64,000 nt of DNA. Source: Cruorifilaria tuberocauda (Eukaryota > Nematoda > Chromadorea > Rhabditida > Onchocercidae). Below, in pieces: positions 52,647 through 62,899 of this stretch (position 1 is its first letter; each line of letters begins with the position of its first letter). The translations under genes and the position numbers were made by a program. The DNA lies in assembly GCA_013365365.1 (NCBI GenBank), contig JABVXU010000048.1, positions 181,497-245,496 of the forward strand, read 5' to 3'. The notes beneath the pieces are model-generated. The model worked only from the letters and a program-made list of their open reading frames with translations. It did not search any database and had not been told where the DNA came from.

Positions 52647-52718
52647 TGTTTTCTCTCCATTCCTTTCAACTCTTCTGTTTTTCTCATTTTGTCTTGCAAA
52701 AAATTTATGTTTGTTGAG
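52647..52718 (+). repeat. inverted repeat, right arm
   Basis: Partner of the left arm at 51729-51800, about 850 bases away. It ends 22 bases before a TTGCAG acceptor that precedes the TRAP-gamma start, so it lies in that gene's upstream region. Whether the pair is an element's ends or two members of a dispersed family cannot be told here. Confidence 0.85.
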
Positions 52719-52773
52719 TTCATTCAGGTGTAAATTGTGATTGCAGGTGGATTATCTTGTTGATTTTTTAAAT

Positions 52774-53956
52774 ATGTCAAAAGGAGGAGGGCAGAAATTG
52801 TCAAAAGAGGATGAATTGCTGCTAAAGGTATGCTTTAGTATTACTGTTCTGAAGTTAGAAATTACATATGATGTTAGGTCATTAGGAATTCTATCTATCT
52901 GGTGGCATTTATACTCAGCTATCATCTTCGCATGATTAAGTTATAATTTATAAAAATGGAAGACTCGCTTTTTATTGATCTCTCTCTTTATGATCGTATT
53001 AGTAGATCAGCATTTAAGCTTATTTATTTGTTCGCATTTGTTGCCTTAATCTGTATAGATTCTCTTATAATGAAAACCGTTTTACTGAAAACCAGGCTTT
53101 TCGGCTGGGGAAGGAAAATCTAGATTTCGAACTCTTATATTGCGGCATATTGATGTGCATTGCGTTGTAAAGTATATAATTCCTTTCAAAATTTCATATT
53201 ATCTGAAGGACTTCTCAGCAGCAGTATCGACAAAGGGTAGTGCACTGTTTTATGGGAACTCGACAGTGATTGCTATAGCACCTCTTTATCTTTTTCATGG
53301 AATACATCAGATGGAAATAGCTGATTCATGGATTATTTGGTTAATTTCATCCCTGATCTCATCCTACCTTATCAGTTTTGCCTACAAGAATATCAAGCAC
53401 ATCCTAAAACATAAGTAATTTCCTTGATGTTTTATTATAAATTTGGCACTAGCAGATAAGTGGTTTTATTGTTAATCTCTCTGCTTTAAATGCTTTATTC
53501 TTTGTTCAGTTTTCCATCTCTTATTTACAGAATTGTTGTAAAACGGAGTGAGGCAATAACTCGTGAAATGAATCGAAAATTAGCGGATGACAAAAAAATG
53601 TCAAAGAAAGAAAAAGACGAGAGAATTTTATGGAAGAAAAATGAAGTAAGTGTTTGTAAAGTTGGTTTTTCTCTATTCTCATCTGAAATCCATTGTAAAA
53701 ATGCACTTGATAAAATTGAATGGCAATATATCGTAATATTAAAGTCTAGCAGGCTATCATACTAGTTCTTAAAAGATTTCAGGTTGGAGACTACGAAGCG
53801 ACTATTTTCTCGATTTTCTGGAACAATATTCTTTTCCTTTCACTGCTTCTTGTTTTATCATTCTTTTTATTTGCCTCTGTATCATCTACTTTCAATTGCT
53901 TGTTTTCTATGGTTGGCGCAGCTGGTTTAGTTGCTCTTTTTTCAACCGCCAAATAA
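52774..53956 (+). CDS. trap-3: translocon-associated protein subunit gamma (TRAP-gamma, SSR3)
   Basis: Membrane subunit of the TRAP complex at the Sec61 translocon, assisting insertion of nascent chains into the ER. Four exons in phase: 52774-52827, 53209-53414, 53531-53645 and 53783-53956, giving 182 residues (human 185). The N-terminus [20 protein letters not shown] is followed by two hydrophobic segments. Then come the conserved cytosolic loop ([19 protein letters not shown] and [19 protein letters not shown]), the motif [14 protein letters not shown] and two more membrane segments ending [10 protein letters not shown]. The family has four membrane spans, as seen here. The Met at 52774 was chosen because it aligns with the family start; upstream in-frame sequence back to the TTGCAG acceptor has no Met. 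Confidence 0.94.
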
Positions 53957-54360
53957 TACTAGTTTTTATAACGATAGCTGTTTCTCAACAAAAAGTCGAG
54001 ATTTGTAAAAAAAGCTAGAAATGTTCAGTTTCTGCTTTGAATAGGTAGGCTTACATACGATTTTTATTATTATTGTTTTCGATGTGAATTGTCAGCGATG
54101 TTTGTTATCACTGTCTTTGTTTATTCGATGAAAATATTTCTGTTCTTAATGAAATATGCATAATAAAGCAATTGTGAAACCAACTTTTTAATGTGCTTTT
54201 GGAAATCCATGTTAGCGCTACGGTCACGTTATAAAATGTGAAAAAATGGTAAGAGAGCGTTTTATTTTTTTTCAATAATAATAATATTAAGAAATTAAGC
54301 AGGAATAAGCTAGAATGGTCAATTACTAGTTTGATGTGAATACAATAGTTGGTATGCATC
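53957..54360. other. short intergenic spacer
   Basis: About 400 bases between two same-strand genes; presumed 3' UTR and upstream region. Nothing else seen. Confidence 0.5.
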
Positions 54361-57300
54361 ATGGATGGTCGATCTTCGCCTCGATTGGAGGAGCAGATAA
54401 ACAGAAGCGATAAGAGAAACGCTGTTCCAAAGATGATGCAAAACGGCGATGTAAAAGGTGATGGAGGATTTAAGGTAGCTGAAACTTCACTTTTAAAACA
54501 ATGGCTAAGCAAGCGAATTAGTGATTATCTTATCTCGTCGTTTACAGAGTTTTAATTTTTTTTAAAAAGGAATATTCTAAAGGTTTGGGCGTTATCCGTG
54601 AGGTATTTAATGTGACATATGATTCAGCTATTCAAGATATTCGTTAAATATAACTTGCATTATCAAATAAATCAGGAATAAGCATATGATATGTTGAGGT
54701 GAAGGTGTTTCATGAGTTTGCTGAATTATAAGTTTGGTCGAACGCAGTTCTTAATTTTTGTGTTTGAGCAGTGTACTGTAAGAAGTAAGGTCGAAAATGT
54801 GGGTTTTTTTGTGAATAGATTCTAGAGAATAAGAGTTGCAGATTCACCGCATTCCTTTATGTCGAACAGCTCGTTGCTTTGTATCACATGTTACATCACC
54901 AAGCTGCATATGGGTGAAGCCTGTGAACCATATCACGGAAAAATTACAGATCCGAGATCTGTGAGTTTGTTCTTTCACAATAATGCAATATCTTATTTCG
55001 GTGCTACACCTTAACCCAAAAGTAAGGAGGGATTTTGGTGCATCACTTCAATTTTCAGGAATATATTGACCCCAGCTCCAGCGGCCCATGAAAATCGTTA
55101 TGTGATGGCACCGCTTGAGGAAGGTGTTTATGCTCGAGCTCGAATTCATGAAATTGATCAGGTTGATGGATGCTTATTTTAAATCTTTTAGATTCTTTGC
55201 TAGTGAAAGGTATTTATATAAAATTGTTTTCAACAATTTTACAACAATTTTAGCGGAGAAAAGTTGTGAAAGTATTGTTCATTGACGAAGGGATTACTGC
55301 TTGGATGAGTTCTGCATGCCTTGCAAAAATGGACGAGATGTTATCGTTTCATCCTTGGCAAGCAATTCCTGTTGCACTATTTAAAGTATCTTTTTATCAT
55401 TTTTAAAAAAGCAAAACAAAGGATTATTTTTCAGAAGAAACATTCTGAACTTACTGCTGCCGAAAAAATGCTTAGAACAGTTTGTATTAAGAGTAATGTA
55501 TTAGTTTGATCATGATTAAAAATATGAAGTTTCATATTAGTTCCCAAATTTGCAGGTGAAGCCATATCAGGATATTGATATGGATAATGTGCAGTCGAAA
55601 TGGTCGAAGGAAGATGCAGCAGTTTTGCGAGAAATTCTTAAAAAATTCCAATTTGTTCGTGTAGAGGCAATCCTTAGTAGTATTCCTAGCAATGATTATC
55701 GCGATTTTGTAAAAGTTTGTTATCTCTATCTTGATAATCTGCTTAGAAGGTCGTGATTTCTTTTGTCAAGTACATAAGTTAAAGGTTAATATGTATGGAA
55801 TGGAGTCGGAGTTGGATGAAATGGGTACTTCAATTACGCATTTGTTTGTCCGTAAACGTTTTGGTGAAGTTGATTTTGAACGAGATTTATTTGATGCAGT
55901 CACACAAAAAATATACGGAACTTTTGTAAGTTCATCATTTCTACAAGAATCATGAAGTTGCTGCTTCAGCCTCGCTAAATATGCTATGGAATTTTTTTTT
56001 TGCTTGTTTTACGATAGTGTTACATGCTTATACTTCATATAGAATATAAATAATTTATATATTTCTTTTTATGACTTTTATTTTCAAATTACTCTGCATA
56101 TTTGATTCGTTTGTTTAAAGGCAGATAAAGAAGTCCTGACTCCGGAGGCTTTGGAAACTTGGCGACTCAGTTTTCCAACCAAAAGTGAAACTGGAACTAT
56201 AACAGAACAGTCCACCGTGGGTGAGGCAGTCACAGATGACACACACGTAACCTTATTTTGTTTGTTTCATTTTCACTTTTTTTTAGGTGGCACTATTGAG
56301 TAATAACCACTCTTTAATAATTTTAGATTCCATTAGCGGACATTAATTGGTTGAATAACGAAGAATATCATCACAAGGGAGAATATTTGGTCAGTGTTGA
56401 GGGAAGGTATTTGATTCGATAATATTCAAATTTTGATAATTTTGTTGTTGATAAATTTTATTTAAAATTAGCTGGATAATACTTTTATTAGTAACACCTC
56501 ATTTTACAACTCTTCTTACTTATGTTTTGAAAAATCTTCCAACACTTTGCTAAGCTACTACTAAAGGGAGTAGAGCTTTTACCTTAGATTTACAGGGTCA
56601 TTCAGCAATATTACCAAATTATGTGTAATCTTTCAAGGAACACTGTTTCACCCTACGAATTTTACGTTCGTCCACTGAAGATGAGGAGATTAAGGGAAGC
56701 ATCACAGAGTGATACAGGAGGTGATGGATATAACGATAACAGTGCAACGGATGAAGAGGATGCAATGATCTCAGCAAATGATGAACTTGCTAGTTTTGCT
56801 GAGGAATTAAACTCATTCTATGGCCACCCTAAAAACAGAAAGCTTGTCAATTCATCCCAAGTGTTCGTTCACTCTTTTAACAACCTTTTATTTTATATTT
56901 TTAAGGTACATCAGTTTAAAATATTTATAATTTAATTTTATTTTATCCACCTACTAAAAATTGTTATTTTCTTTTTTAATAGAGTTACTGCCTTGGAGAA
57001 GGGACAGCGTATATATGGCATTGTGGAAGTAGACGATGAATTTGCTCAGTTTACCGGCTGTTGGCAGAGAGTTGAGATATTAGGTGTTAAGGTTGGTTGT
57101 ATTAGAAAATAATTAAATCAAATATAAGTTTTTGTTTAAGGATTTATAATATGTTTAAGGATTTAGCTTTTGCTAGAGATAACTTTATAATTTTTTTTTT
57201 ATTTCCGTTAATGTTCGAATTTTTAGGATGGTCATTCCACAAGCTTTTTTTGTCGCATTCGATTTCTTGATTCTGGTGGAACGGATGTCCGTCTATTATC

Positions 57301-58078
57301 CAGTATTCTTGAAATAAATCCAATGTATAAAATTTATCTCGACTGAATCCATAGTTTTTTCTGTTTTTCTTCTTTCATTTGTATCGTAATCCTGAATCAT
57401 TCTTGGATTTTCATATTAATTGTAATTCGTTTAATATTAACAGAAATCTCAAAACTTTTATATGGTGCACAGTTTTCCATTTTTTCTTGGACATTTCGCC
57501 TTTTAATTTTTACTCATCAGGCATTGTGTTCGACCACCTTTCTGCTTACAAATGTGTATGCACGGGCTGAAACCGGCAGTTCATTTGGATTGGTCCGAAA
57601 AAGCGAAGCAGTTTTTTTCCAGTGAACTTCGTGAAGATGTTCCTGTCACTTTGAATATTGTGGGTTGTAACAAAAAGTTGGTTTTTCAAAATCTTTGACC
57701 GTAGTTTCAGACTAGGAATGCTTTTATTTGCTCATTGTATATCGTCATGATTTATTATATTTGTTGCATTGGCCGTTGATTTTTTAAAAAAATGCTAAAA
57801 ATATTCCTCATTCGTTGATTGCTAAAGATTGAATTTCAGAAGCGGAAGCCGTTGTTTGTATGATTGTGAGCCATTTCAAAGACCGGGTGTACTGTTTGTG
57901 AATTTCATTCAGGTAAGTATTTTGAGACATATTGGAATACTCTTCTGCATGCATAAACTCATTTGATTTATCGACATTTTAGGTGCGCGACGGTTCTATT
58001 ATGACATTAGATGCTCAACTTCAAAAGGAGGGACATGCAGTAATTGCCTATGATAGTCCGGTGAAGCTAGTGGAATGA
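54361..58078 (+). CDS. Tudor-domain protein with two Tudor-like regions (small-RNA-pathway candidate)
   Basis: About 14 exons, roughly 600 residues. Exons 1-5 are 54361-54474, 54842-54960, 55059-55161, 55254-55385 and 55556-~55718. Exon 6 ends at 55925; exons 7-8 are 56121-56246 and 56327-56406; exon 9 is 56596-~56862. Exons 10-14 are 56983-57091, 57227-57324, 57521-57676, 57840-57912 and 57983-58078. The first Tudor region reads CFVSHVTSPSCIWVKPV, then YVMAPLEEGVYARARIHEID and VVKVLFIDEGITAWM, the usual chain of beta strands with an F-D-G core. The second lies in exons 10-12 (GQRIYGIVEVDDEFAQFTGC, FFCRIRFLDSGGTDV). Between them is an acidic Ser/Asp-rich linker. Extended Tudor proteins read methyl-arginine marks on Argonaute-type proteins. 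Nematode EKL-1 or RSD-6 are possible relatives, but I cannot decide. The exon 5/6 junction is not resolved (see findings). Confidence 0.75.
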
Positions 58079-59387
58079 CGTCAAACTTTCCAATTATGTG
58101 GTAACTATCTTTGCAAGTGTCTTCGATTTTTTTGTAGCAGTTGCTTTGTTTCATCCTTAGTAAAAGCAGAACAAATTTTGCGAAAGTCATAAGGCCTTTC
58201 ATTAATTTCGATATGCTTGAGAATTTTTGTTAATAAACATGGATAATTTAAATATATCAAATAAAAGAAAAATTATGACTTTCAATTCAAAATGAAGTTT
58301 TTAAAGCATTTAGTTATACTTAACTCTTCAGCTTTATTCGAAATTGCTTGATTTTTATTGATTATTCTTCTGATTCATAGGTGTGTTTATAACTATTATA
58401 AGTTATAATTTTCATTATGAATGGTTTTTTTTATTGTGAATGTTGAGCCTGAAAGCAAAAGCTTTGAAAATAAATTTTTACATAAATCATGATATTATAT
58501 GCAGTTTAAGCTGAGATAGTCCAGTCATCAAATGCATTACCTAGTAGTTGGAGGTTTTTGGATTTCTTTGAAGGTTTCAGTTTAAATTTATTGTAACTGT
58601 AATGAATGTTATAAATAAGGTTTCTGAACATTTTTCTTTTTTTCAGTTTAAAATCCTATCATAGTTATTTTGTTGTTTGTTGAGTTTCATTTACTATTGA
58701 TAAAAATATTTTGTTTGGTTGCAATCACGTTTTCATGAGGAAACTTGATCTTTGAAGAGTAGAAAAGCGAAAGACAAGAGTGTGTTTCAGTAGTGAAGCA
58801 CTTCATCATTCATAAACCAATTTTGTCATTTTTATTGCGATAATTGCTAATTACTGATCGAAACCTTTGTCATTATTTTTTGTGATTGTGATTTAAATCT
58901 TGTATTTTGGGAAGTCTTTTGCTGAGACTTTCGCTAAATTTTAATCTGTTTTCTTGTTGGTCATAGCATTGTAGATAAAGTTATTAGGAAAAGCTGCCCA
59001 ACTACGTAACGTCTCCAGCTGTGAATGAGACTTTCAACGTTATAGATTTTCACGTCATATTTTTGTGAGTATTTATGTTTGTTACGTAGGATTAACGTCC
59101 TGATGGGATGGCGAAAGCATGCTAAAAGAAATCTGTTAGTAAATGGACTTGTAATTGGGATTACTTGGTTAGCAAAATGAGGAAGAACGGATTTCTTGTT
59201 TTTCTTGTAAAGAGGTTTTAAGATACTAAATGTAATTGTTCCTTCTATTCGGGAGAAATTATTATTGTCATGATGTTCTGTATTTGTTAAGAACTGTCAT
59301 GATGCCCTATGTTCAATTACATTGGGAAGTCATTGGATTCGAAATTTAGGATTTCAATTTCAGGTCTTTTTAGAATTCGTGAAGTCC
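58079..59387. other. intergenic, no gene seen
   Basis: About 1.3 kb: presumed 3' UTR of the Tudor gene (AATAAA-like signals near 58255) and the upstream region of the phospholipase gene, ending in an ATTTCAG acceptor at 59357-59363. Confidence 0.5.
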
Positions 59388-60536
59388 ATGCATTTTCAAG
59401 CATTTGTTGTAATCATGTGCTTTTATGCAGTCGCTGTGCTGGAAGCAAAGCTGAAAGCTTTATGGAATTTGGATAAAATGAGCATTTGTAGGCTCGGCTA
59501 TCCGGCTGCTGTTTATAACAACTACGGTTGTTGGTGTGGTGTTGGAGGTTCCGGGAAACCTATGGATGGGATTGACAGGTTACTTTTCTCCGCCATTTAT
59601 CTTCAGAATATTGCTAATTAGAAAGTTTTTGCTTCTAAATTCCCCGTTCTATTTATCGCATGTATTTATACTTGTCATTGTTTTTTGCATTTCTATGGTT
59701 GAATTTTGCGGGTCATCTTGAAATACATACGTACGAACAAATGGGAATATGTTTGAATGTTCACATGCAACATTTGTCTTTCACATCCTGTAATTTTAGG
59801 ACGACTTGTTAAAAGTCGTTCTGCGCTTTGTTACATAGTTGTGTTTTTTTAATTTTTCTAATCTTCAAAAATAAACTTGAACATTTTATTTCATTACATG
59901 TGCTGTATGAAGCATGACTTTTGTTATGACAAGGCAGTTCGTGAAGGTGATTGCTATGATACAGCTGAGGAATATCTCCTTCCGTATAACTGGAAATGCA
60001 TTCAGGGACAATCCATTTGCTTGAATAATGGTAATTTTAATTGTTACCAGGTTAGGTGAGCCATATCCACTCTTAGAATAAAAGATTTTACTAAAGAAAA
60101 AAATATGAAGTTGTTTTACCGTTTTTTAAGTCATTTTTAATTAGTTTTTAAATATCCACTATTGAAAGGTTTCACTTGAGATACTATTTACAATATTCAC
60201 ATGAACATGACTTTAGAGTTGATCAGACTATCTTTTCAATTGGCAGAACACTGGGAATTTTAGTTCCCTTACTACTTGAAATTTAAAATATGTAAGTATA
60301 ATACTGAAATACGTATGATACTGAAAATTAAAAATATTGCAGAGAATTCAAAATGTGCTAGTGCCATATGTGCTTGCGATAATGAGGTGGTGAAGTGCTG
60401 GAATCGTTTTGAAAAACCAAAAATTCATACAAAATGTATCAAAATGTACAATAATAGATATCGTTACCGTCATCCATCATTCCATTTCTCCTTATTTCAT
60501 AATATACTCGATACTTTGAAAACGACTGTGATCTAA
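59388..60536 (+). CDS. secreted phospholipase A2, possibly with a broken splice site
   Basis: Small Ca2+-dependent secreted lipase cutting the sn-2 ester of phospholipids. Modelled exons 59388-59578, ~59900-60050 and 60345-60536 give 177 residues. The N-terminus is a signal peptide (AFVVIMCFYAVAVLEA). The Ca2+-binding loop is YGCWCGVGGSGKP. The His-Asp catalytic helix is CCMKHDFCYD, and the partner Asp lies in SAICACDNEVVKCW. Many Cys are present, as the fold requires. The tail after the domain is basic and aromatic-rich. The first donor (GACAG/GTTACT) is good, but the base pair before exon 2 is AT, not AG, and no usable AG lies nearby in frame. The gene may therefore use a non-canonical acceptor, be a pseudogene, or contain a sequence error. 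Confidence 0.8.
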
Positions 60537-62289
60537 TAAGTTTGATGAGTAGAAGAATCAAAGTTTCGAATATTTATTTCTTAATTATTTTTTCCGTTCT
60601 CGATTTCTTAGTTCATCATTTCTTCATTACAAAACGGAATAAATTCAATGTCAATGGATATTTTCATTTTCATAGTAAGATGCTTTATGACGGAATAGAG
60701 TTTTATATTTAGATGCTTTTTCTTTGCTAATAAATTGTCAGATCTCTTATGAATAAATCTTGATTTCCATACACATATAGACTGACATTTGGATGAATAC
60801 GGTTATATCATGTCTTACTCAGTTATATGGAACTGAACATAGAATGATCGATTAACTGAAAATTTTTAAATTTTATGGAAACCCTGATTCAAAATATATC
60901 CTATCTTGTCACTCGATTAATTTCATTCTAATAAACGGTTACTTTATCCTTGATTGTTCCTCGTTATAACTTCTGTGTAAAAGAATAAAATGCTCTTGCA
61001 CGAACTCGATTATGACACATACAAACATTAAGAACCAACTCTCTCTATTTCCCCGACATAAAACTCAGTTGAGAATTCGGGAATTTCCAGCTGCTTAAGT
61101 TAAAAAACTTCACTAATTTATAAACATTATAACAGAACTGTAATGATAAATTTCATTCATTAAAAGTGAAAGCTTAACATTTCAATAACCTTATTTTATA
61201 TTAGATCTTTATTTAGCGCATAAGACTGCTTGAGATGCAGATACATTTTGATGCATGTTAGCACACATTACTTTGGATATTTGATTTTAAAAGATTTTAA
61301 CAAGAGACGTTTCTCATTGTTTGGGAAAGCCTTGAGTACTGGCACAGTGAAAATGTACTCAAAGTTTGATTATATTTTGAGCTTGATATCGCGAGAACAA
61401 TTAAGCTATAAATTTAAATTTATCGGCGTGGTAACAGCTAACAAGTGAGCATGAATACCGTAGAAGGAATTAGAGGAAGTACTAAGCCGATTGATCGGCT
61501 GATAACTGATTTCCTCCGCAGGGCAGTAGTTTTAGACATATTAAGATCAATAAGAACCATATAATTTTAGACATATTAAGATCAATAAGAACCATATAAG
61601 ATAAATCAAAGAAGGTCATGTCTAAGGATGACGAAACAGTTATTATCAGATAATCCCATCGTTGGACAATCATGTCATGGAGAGAAAGAAGTGATTCTAT
61701 CATTATAGAATAAGGAAAAATAGGGAAAATAGAATGGTAGCAATACTGGTAAGCAAATAACCACGAATGATATTCTATCAATACAAATTAAAGAGTATGA
61801 TAAGAAATTTAATTTAACGCTGACTAAAGATTGTGGAAAGCAACTTCTTCAGTCTAAGTGTTAATTATAAAATCTTCATTTATATGAAGATTTCATACCA
61901 CAATTTTTTGATTTCCTGACAAGCACTGCATCTCTCGATCTAAACTAAAATTTGGATTTTCCGGATACTACTGCCGCTGAAAGTAGAATCTCGATTCCTC
62001 CGATGCAAGATTCTGTTAATTTTAAAAACTTGAAGCAAAATGATTTCTCGGCTATTCGGATTAAGGAATTGTTTTTGTAAATTTTTGATCTTGATTTACA
62101 CCTTGAATGGTAATACGGTCAAGTGAACGTTGGTTCGGTGAAGAGGAGTTTATTTTGGTCATTGTCGGGTAATTATAATTCTAGTTTAATAGATCGTTCC
62201 TTTGATTCATTGAATTGAAAAATTATGATTTGGACTTATAATCAGTGTGCAGGATGGATTCGTTTGAATTTAGTGCAAGATTACTTTAT
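60537..62289. other. gene-poor region
   Basis: AT-rich DNA without coding signal. Short frames at 61230-61448 (plus) and 61482-61781 (minus) look like chance; the latter translates the 35-base duplication. The only clear structure is that duplication at 61530-61599. Confidence 0.5.
61530..61599. repeat. perfect 35-bp tandem duplication
   Basis: The unit starting TTTTAGACATATTAAGATCA at 61530-61564 is repeated exactly at 61565-61599. A recent slippage or duplication event; no function seen. Confidence 0.95.
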
Positions 62290-62395
62290 TAATGAGAAAC
62301 AGTAATCACAAAAAAATTGGGGCTTTCTTTTTTCTTCAGCTGGAATCGAACTTTCAGTGCCAGAAGATGTGATAACCGTTATGCTTAGGCAGTAT

Positions 62396-62417
62396 CTCAA
62401 ATTTGGGTAATTAAACT
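62396..62417 (-). other. SL1-like spliced-leader sequence (retroposed leader or SL RNA relic)
   Basis: On the minus strand these 22 bases match the nematode SL1 leader at 20 of 22 positions. The two mismatches are G to A, at leader positions 1 and 16. The base after the leader is not the GTAAAC donor of an SL RNA gene; ATACTGCC follows directly. The sequence continues downstream (62395 towards 62290) with an open frame of about 38 codons ending in a stop, and an AATAAA at about 62288-62293. That order, leader then body then poly(A) signal, is what a reverse-transcribed, trans-spliced mRNA would leave. The alternative is a decayed SL RNA gene; an Sm-site-like AATTTTTTTG lies at 62318-62309, farther from the leader than usual. 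Confidence 0.6.
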
Positions 62418-62899
62418 TTATTACGAAAGATTTGATAAATTTTAAAAATTTTTAAAAAATAACACAACATTTATAACATTAACATAACAATTTGACAATA
62501 CTAAAAAAATAATATCAATAAGACAAAGGGAAGGGGGATCATATTACTCTCTCATTGACCAAGCATTCTTCTTAAAGCAAATCCTTAGCAATGCTTCTGA
62601 TGCTCAGGACCTTCTAGGATAAGATGCAGGGAGAATGTGGTACAGTTCACTATCACGACAAGCGATTTCATTACTCTTTGTTTTTCCTCGCGAAAGGCGA
62701 AAAGGATTTAGAGTTTAAGCTTTCAAAGCCTAGACTCTAAGGGATACAGATGTCCGACGTCGCAGGTTAAGTGCAACATCAAATCCACAAATTCATCTTC
62801 CTCTCATTCTTCAACATCTTTTCTTTCCTCTCGAATCATTTCCCAAGAATTTCTTCTCCTTTTAATTATACTACTTCACTATCGATTGGCTTTCGTCGT

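Noticed and set aside
62342..62390. tRNA-like boxes (a B-box-like GTTCGATTCC and an A-box-like stretch) on the minus strand
   Set aside because: The spacing is roughly right, but the T-stem and anticodon stem do not pair and no acceptor stem is visible. The stretch lies inside the body that follows the SL1-like leader, so the resemblance is probably chance.
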